DNA from: Pedobacter punctiformis | GTDB lineage: Bacteria > Bacteroidota > Bacteroidia > Sphingobacteriales > Sphingobacteriaceae | DNA length: 64,000 nt | Assembly (NCBI RefSeq): GCF_027213715.1 | Contig: NZ_JAPWGM010000003.1 | Span: 310,001 to 374,000, forward strand | Direction of reading: 5' to 3' | Shown here: piece by piece, positions 61,556 through 64,000 of the stretch | How the letters are laid out: every line of letters starts with the position of its first letter | Numbering within the stretch: the first letter of the stretch is position 1 | The notes under the pieces: model-generated | Told to the model about the DNA's origin: nothing | Seen by the model: only the letters and a program-made list of their open reading frames with translations | The model's database searches: none | Made by a program: the position numbers and the translations under genes

Positions 61556-62254
61556 TTAATTGTTAGCGAGTACCCGTTTAAGCAATCTGCCTGCTTTATC
61601 GGAATCGATCAGGATGGTATAAATTTTTCCTTTAGAAAAATTAGTGCCCGAAATGGTATCAATAACATTAACAGAGTCAACATTATTCATGTATATTTTA
61701 GCCAATTTAGGGTCAATATCTATAAGTTTGTAATCGGTTTTTTCATTGTAGTTTAAGTTTACCTCATAGCTTTTCTTTTCATCTCTGATGTAAACCTTAT
61801 TACTCAGATTATAGCCCAGATTTAAAAAGATCAGCTTGGCTTTATCAGGATCAATGGTTAAATTATCTTCGTAAATAACGAGCATCGAATCCAATTTCTT
61901 ATTTTTTGTGTAATAAACGGAATAGTTTTTTCCAACCTCTATTAAATATTTAAGAGTTCCTTTTAAAGAGTCTGGTTTAAGTGTATTTTTAACCATAAAC
62001 CTATAGCTTTGACCACCAGGAAAAGTGCTAACAGGTACAATTGTGTAACCGGCACTGTTTCCATAGCTAGCGCCTGTAACGTATTTGGCACTGTCTAAAT
62101 AAAAATCTTTTGCTGCACCGGTATTTACAAAGTTGAAAAATTTAATTTTTGCATCGCCAGCAATAAGATTGTCGTTCTTAATGCAAGAGCTGATGATCAA
62201 TATAAATCCAATCAAAAAACTCAGTTTTAAAATAAAAAAAGATGGTTTTTTCAT
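61556..62254 (-). CDS. DUF4397 lipoprotein (copy 1)
   Basis: This 232-residue protein has a lipoprotein signal with lipobox IISSC at Cys24. The mature part starts GDAKIKFFNFVNTGAAKDFYL, cited by DAKIKFFNFVNTGAAKDF, the DUF4397 pattern, with a second repeat beginning AKLIFLNLGYNL near residue 138. It is probably an outer-membrane or periplasmic lipoprotein. It is a paralogue of the next upstream gene. Confidence 0.8.
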   Translation of the reverse strand: MKKPSFFILKLSFLIGFILIISSCIKNDNLIAGDAKIKFFNFVNTGAAKDFYLDSAKYVTGASYGNSAGYTIVPVSTFPGGQSYRFMVKNTLKPDSLKGTLKYLIEVGKNYSVYYTKNKKLDSMLVIYEDNLTIDPDKAKLIFLNLGYNLSNKVYIRDEKKSYEVNLNYNEKTDYKLIDIDPKLAKIYMNNVDSVNVIDTISGTNFSKGKIYTILIDSDKAGRLLKRVLANN

Positions 62255-62314
62255 AAAGAAATTTACTTTACTATTAAAACGTAAAGATAACAGAAAGCTT
62301 TTGAGTTGTTGAAA

Positions 62315-62995
62315 TTAATTATCTGTAATGATATGGGCTTCCAGCGTAGCTGTGGTTGTGCCGCTAAACCAAATGGTATAAATTTTACCAGGTTGTAAAT
62401 CTGTACCAGCAATTGTTTTAATATTTGTTGAACCAACTACATTGAAACGCAAATTTAAACCAGTATCAACAGTAAAATAATTAGATGCTTCTTTATACAT
62501 TAAACTGTTTACAAACTGGGTTCCGGTTTGTACGCTTACACTAATACCTGTATTAAAATAGGGTGTTAAATTGATCAGCTTAATTTTAGCTTTATCATTT
62601 TCTGTATTGCTCAAATTATCTTCAAAATTTATTACTTCTTTTTTACCAGTTCTATCACTCACTAAGAAAGTGGTGTAGGTTATCGAGGGTATAAAGTTAA
62701 TTTCAGCTTCCGTAGCTACATTATTTCCATCTTTAAAGCCTATCTTCCTGCTGCCAGAAAATATCTTTAAATAGTCGCTCGTTTCTCCAAAATTTAAAGC
62801 ATTAATTTCTACTTTTTGATCATCAACGTAAAGATTCTGACCTGATTCTGTTTGCACTGCATTCACAATTTTAACTTTTGCTTCTCCTTTAACCACTACC
62901 CCAGGGTCATTCTTTTTACAGGACGACAAAATAAAGACTACAAAAAGTAAAATTATGGATCTGGCAGGTAAAAATGATTTTGTAGAGCAGCTCAT
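62315..62995 (-). CDS. DUF4397 lipoprotein (copy 2)
   Basis: This 226-residue protein has a lipoprotein signal with lipobox ILSSC at Cys26 when started at 62995; the longer frame to 63040 would not give a better signal. The mature chain opens GEAKVKIVNAVQTESGQNLY, matching DAKIKFFNFVNTG of copy 1, and has a second repeat AKIKLINLTPYF. It lies 60 bases upstream of copy 1, so they are tandem paralogues. Confidence 0.8.
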   Translation of the reverse strand: MSCSTKSFLPARSIILLFVVFILSSCKKNDPGVVVKGEAKVKIVNAVQTESGQNLYVDDQKVEINALNFGETSDYLKIFSGSRKIGFKDGNNVATEAEINFIPSITYTTFLVSDRTGKKEVINFEDNLSNTENDKAKIKLINLTPYFNTGISVSVQTGTQFVNSLMYKEASNYFTVDTGLNLRFNVVGSTNIKTIAGTDLQPGKIYTIWFSGTTTATLEAHIITDN

Positions 62996-63073
62996 AGGTA
63001 GATATTGGTTTAAAACAACAATGGCTCGGTCAAAAACCAAGCCATTGTTTATAATAAACTAAATTTATAGTCT

Positions 63074-64000
63074 TTAGTAGCTGTTATTTAACATTACCGG
63101 CATAACAAGCATTAAAACATCTTCGTTTTCATCGTTGGTTTGAGGAATTAACAAGCCTGCCCTATTTGGCGTAGAAAGCTCTAAAGTAACTTCATCTCCA
63201 CTTAAATTGCTAAGCATTTCGATTAAGAAACGTGCATTAAAGCCGATTTCTAAATCCTCACCATCATATTGGCAACTTAAACGTTCGTGTGCCTCATTTG
63301 CGAAATCTAAATCTTCCGAAGAAATATTCAATTCGCTGCCGCTGATTTTTAATCTTACCTGGTGTGTGGTTTTGTTCGCAAAAATAACTACCCTACGCAG
63401 CGTATTTAAAAATAACCCTCTGTCGATAATTAATTTATTTGGATTGTTAGTTGGAATTACTGCCTCATAATCAGGATAGCGTTCGTCTATTAAACGACAC
63501 ACTAAATTGATGTTTTCAAATTTGAAGAAAGCACTTGTAGCATTATAATCAACCGATACATTAATATCAGTAGATGGTAAAGCTCCTTTTAAAAGGGTTA
63601 GTGCTTTTTTAGGTAAAATGAATGAAGTTGCTTTATCCGCTTTGCTATCCATACGACGGTAACGCACCAGCTTATGCGCATCGGTTGCTACAAAAGTAAT
63701 GTGCTCAGGAGATAACTGACAATAAACACCCGTCATTGCCGGACGTAACTCATCGTTACTTACTGCAAAAATAGTTTTGGTTATCGCTTCAGTTAAAACT
63801 GATGCTGGTAAATTTACAGAAGAAGCATTTTCTACAACCGGAATTTTAGGAAAATCGTCTCCATTTTCTCCGCTTAATTTATACTTACCATCACCTGCGC
63901 TAATTTCAATTGCAAATGAAGCATCATCAATGTTGAAAGCGATTGGCTGATCTGGTAAAGTTTTAAGTGTATCTAATAAAATTTTTGACGGGACAGCTAC
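63074..64000 (-). CDS. dnaN: DNA polymerase III beta clamp DnaN (5'-truncated)
   Basis: The frame is open from the window edge (64000) to TAA at 63074. It covers the C-terminal two thirds of a beta clamp, including the SNDELRPAMTGVYCQ, ATDAHKLVRY and AVIPTNNP blocks and the C-terminal VMPVMLN. An internal ATG at 63736 gives only a fragment and is not the real start. DnaN is the sliding clamp for DNA polymerase III. The 5' end lies outside the window. Confidence 0.92.
   Translation of the reverse strand, partial: VAVPSKILLDTLKTLPDQPIAFNIDDASFAIEISAGDGKYKLSGENGDDFPKIPVVENASSVNLPASVLTEAITKTIFAVSNDELRPAMTGVYCQLSPEHITFVATDAHKLVRYRRMDSKADKATSFILPKKALTLLKGALPSTDINVSVDYNATSAFFKFENINLVCRLIDERYPDYEAVIPTNNPNKLIIDRGLFLNTLRRVVIFANKTTHQVRLKISGSELNISSEDLDFANEAHERLSCQYDGEDLEIGFNARFLIEMLSNLSGDEVTLELSTPNRAGLLIPQTNDENEDVLMLVMPVMLNNSY

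Noticed and set aside
63074..64000. dnaN as a sign of the replication origin
   Set aside because: dnaN is not linked to dnaA in many Bacteroidota, and no dnaA or DnaA-box cluster was seen here.

Overview
The window looks like a chromosomal segment of a Bacteroidota bacterium, most likely family Sphingobacteriaceae (Pedobacter or a close relative). This is inferred from the AT-rich sequence, the gliding-family protein GldC, SusCD-free clusters of DUF-type exported proteins, DUF4397 lipoproteins, CcsA-style cytochrome c assembly proteins, and start-proximal TAnnTTTG boxes of the Bacteroidetes -7 promoter type. No rRNA, tRNA, CRISPR array, prophage or insertion sequence was seen. About 70 genes are packed tightly on both strands, and only one intergenic stretch slightly exceeds 300 bases.

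Layout. 1-2.7 kb: an FtsE-like ATPase, then grpE and dnaJ. 2.7-7.9 kb: a DUF3829 lipoprotein, a DUF72 protein, a NatAB-type ABC exporter and a Ppx/GppA phosphatase. 7.9-19.5 kb: an eleven-gene minus-strand operon for L-fucose, with a divergent AraC regulator (19.6-20.5 kb). 20.5-25.4 kb: small housekeeping genes (Maf, Spy-like, universal stress protein, KdsC-like phosphatase, IscX, [2Fe-2S] ferredoxin, DUF2520). 25.4-28.3 kb: ccmF and ccmE. 28.6-34.5 kb: three exported proteins and a CPA1 Na+/H+ antiporter. 34.6-37.9 kb: glutamate dehydrogenase, then ccmD-, ccmC- and ccmB-like genes. 38-45 kb: ogt, a YetF-like protein, gldC, an RhlE-type helicase, dihydroorotase, a VapBC-like toxin-antitoxin pair and DUF3810. 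45-49 kb: MiaE-like hydroxylase, glycosyltransferase and an HscA-like Hsp70. 49.1-51.6 kb: a four-gene alkylation-damage cluster (AraC-Ogt fusion, 2OG-Fe(II) oxygenase, stand-alone Ada zinc domain, AlkB). 51.7-60.7 kb: peptidase, hydrolase, DUF2339/DUF3999 membrane pair and small enzymes. 60.8-64 kb: DedA, two tandem DUF4397 lipoproteins and the 5'-truncated dnaN.

The most coherent system is the fucose operon. The gene content predicts release of fucose by a GH95 fucosidase, uptake by FucP, anomer conversion by a RhaM-type mutarotase, oxidation by an SDR, lactone opening by an amidohydrolase, dehydration by a UxaA/altronate-dehydratase-family enzyme, a second SDR oxidation, and cleavage by a fumarylacetoacetate-hydrolase-family enzyme. 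The last step should give pyruvate plus L-lactate. The same operon begins with lutABC, which would oxidise that L-lactate to pyruvate. The candidate fucose dehydrogenase reads YxxxN where SDRs normally have YxxxK.

Other points of note are a perfect 38-bp palindrome just upstream of a universal stress gene, a CcmE with CxxxY in place of the usual HxxxY, a ccm gene set split into two blocks about 8 kb apart, and an Ada protein split into separate polypeptides. Function assignments are from reading motifs only; no database search was run.
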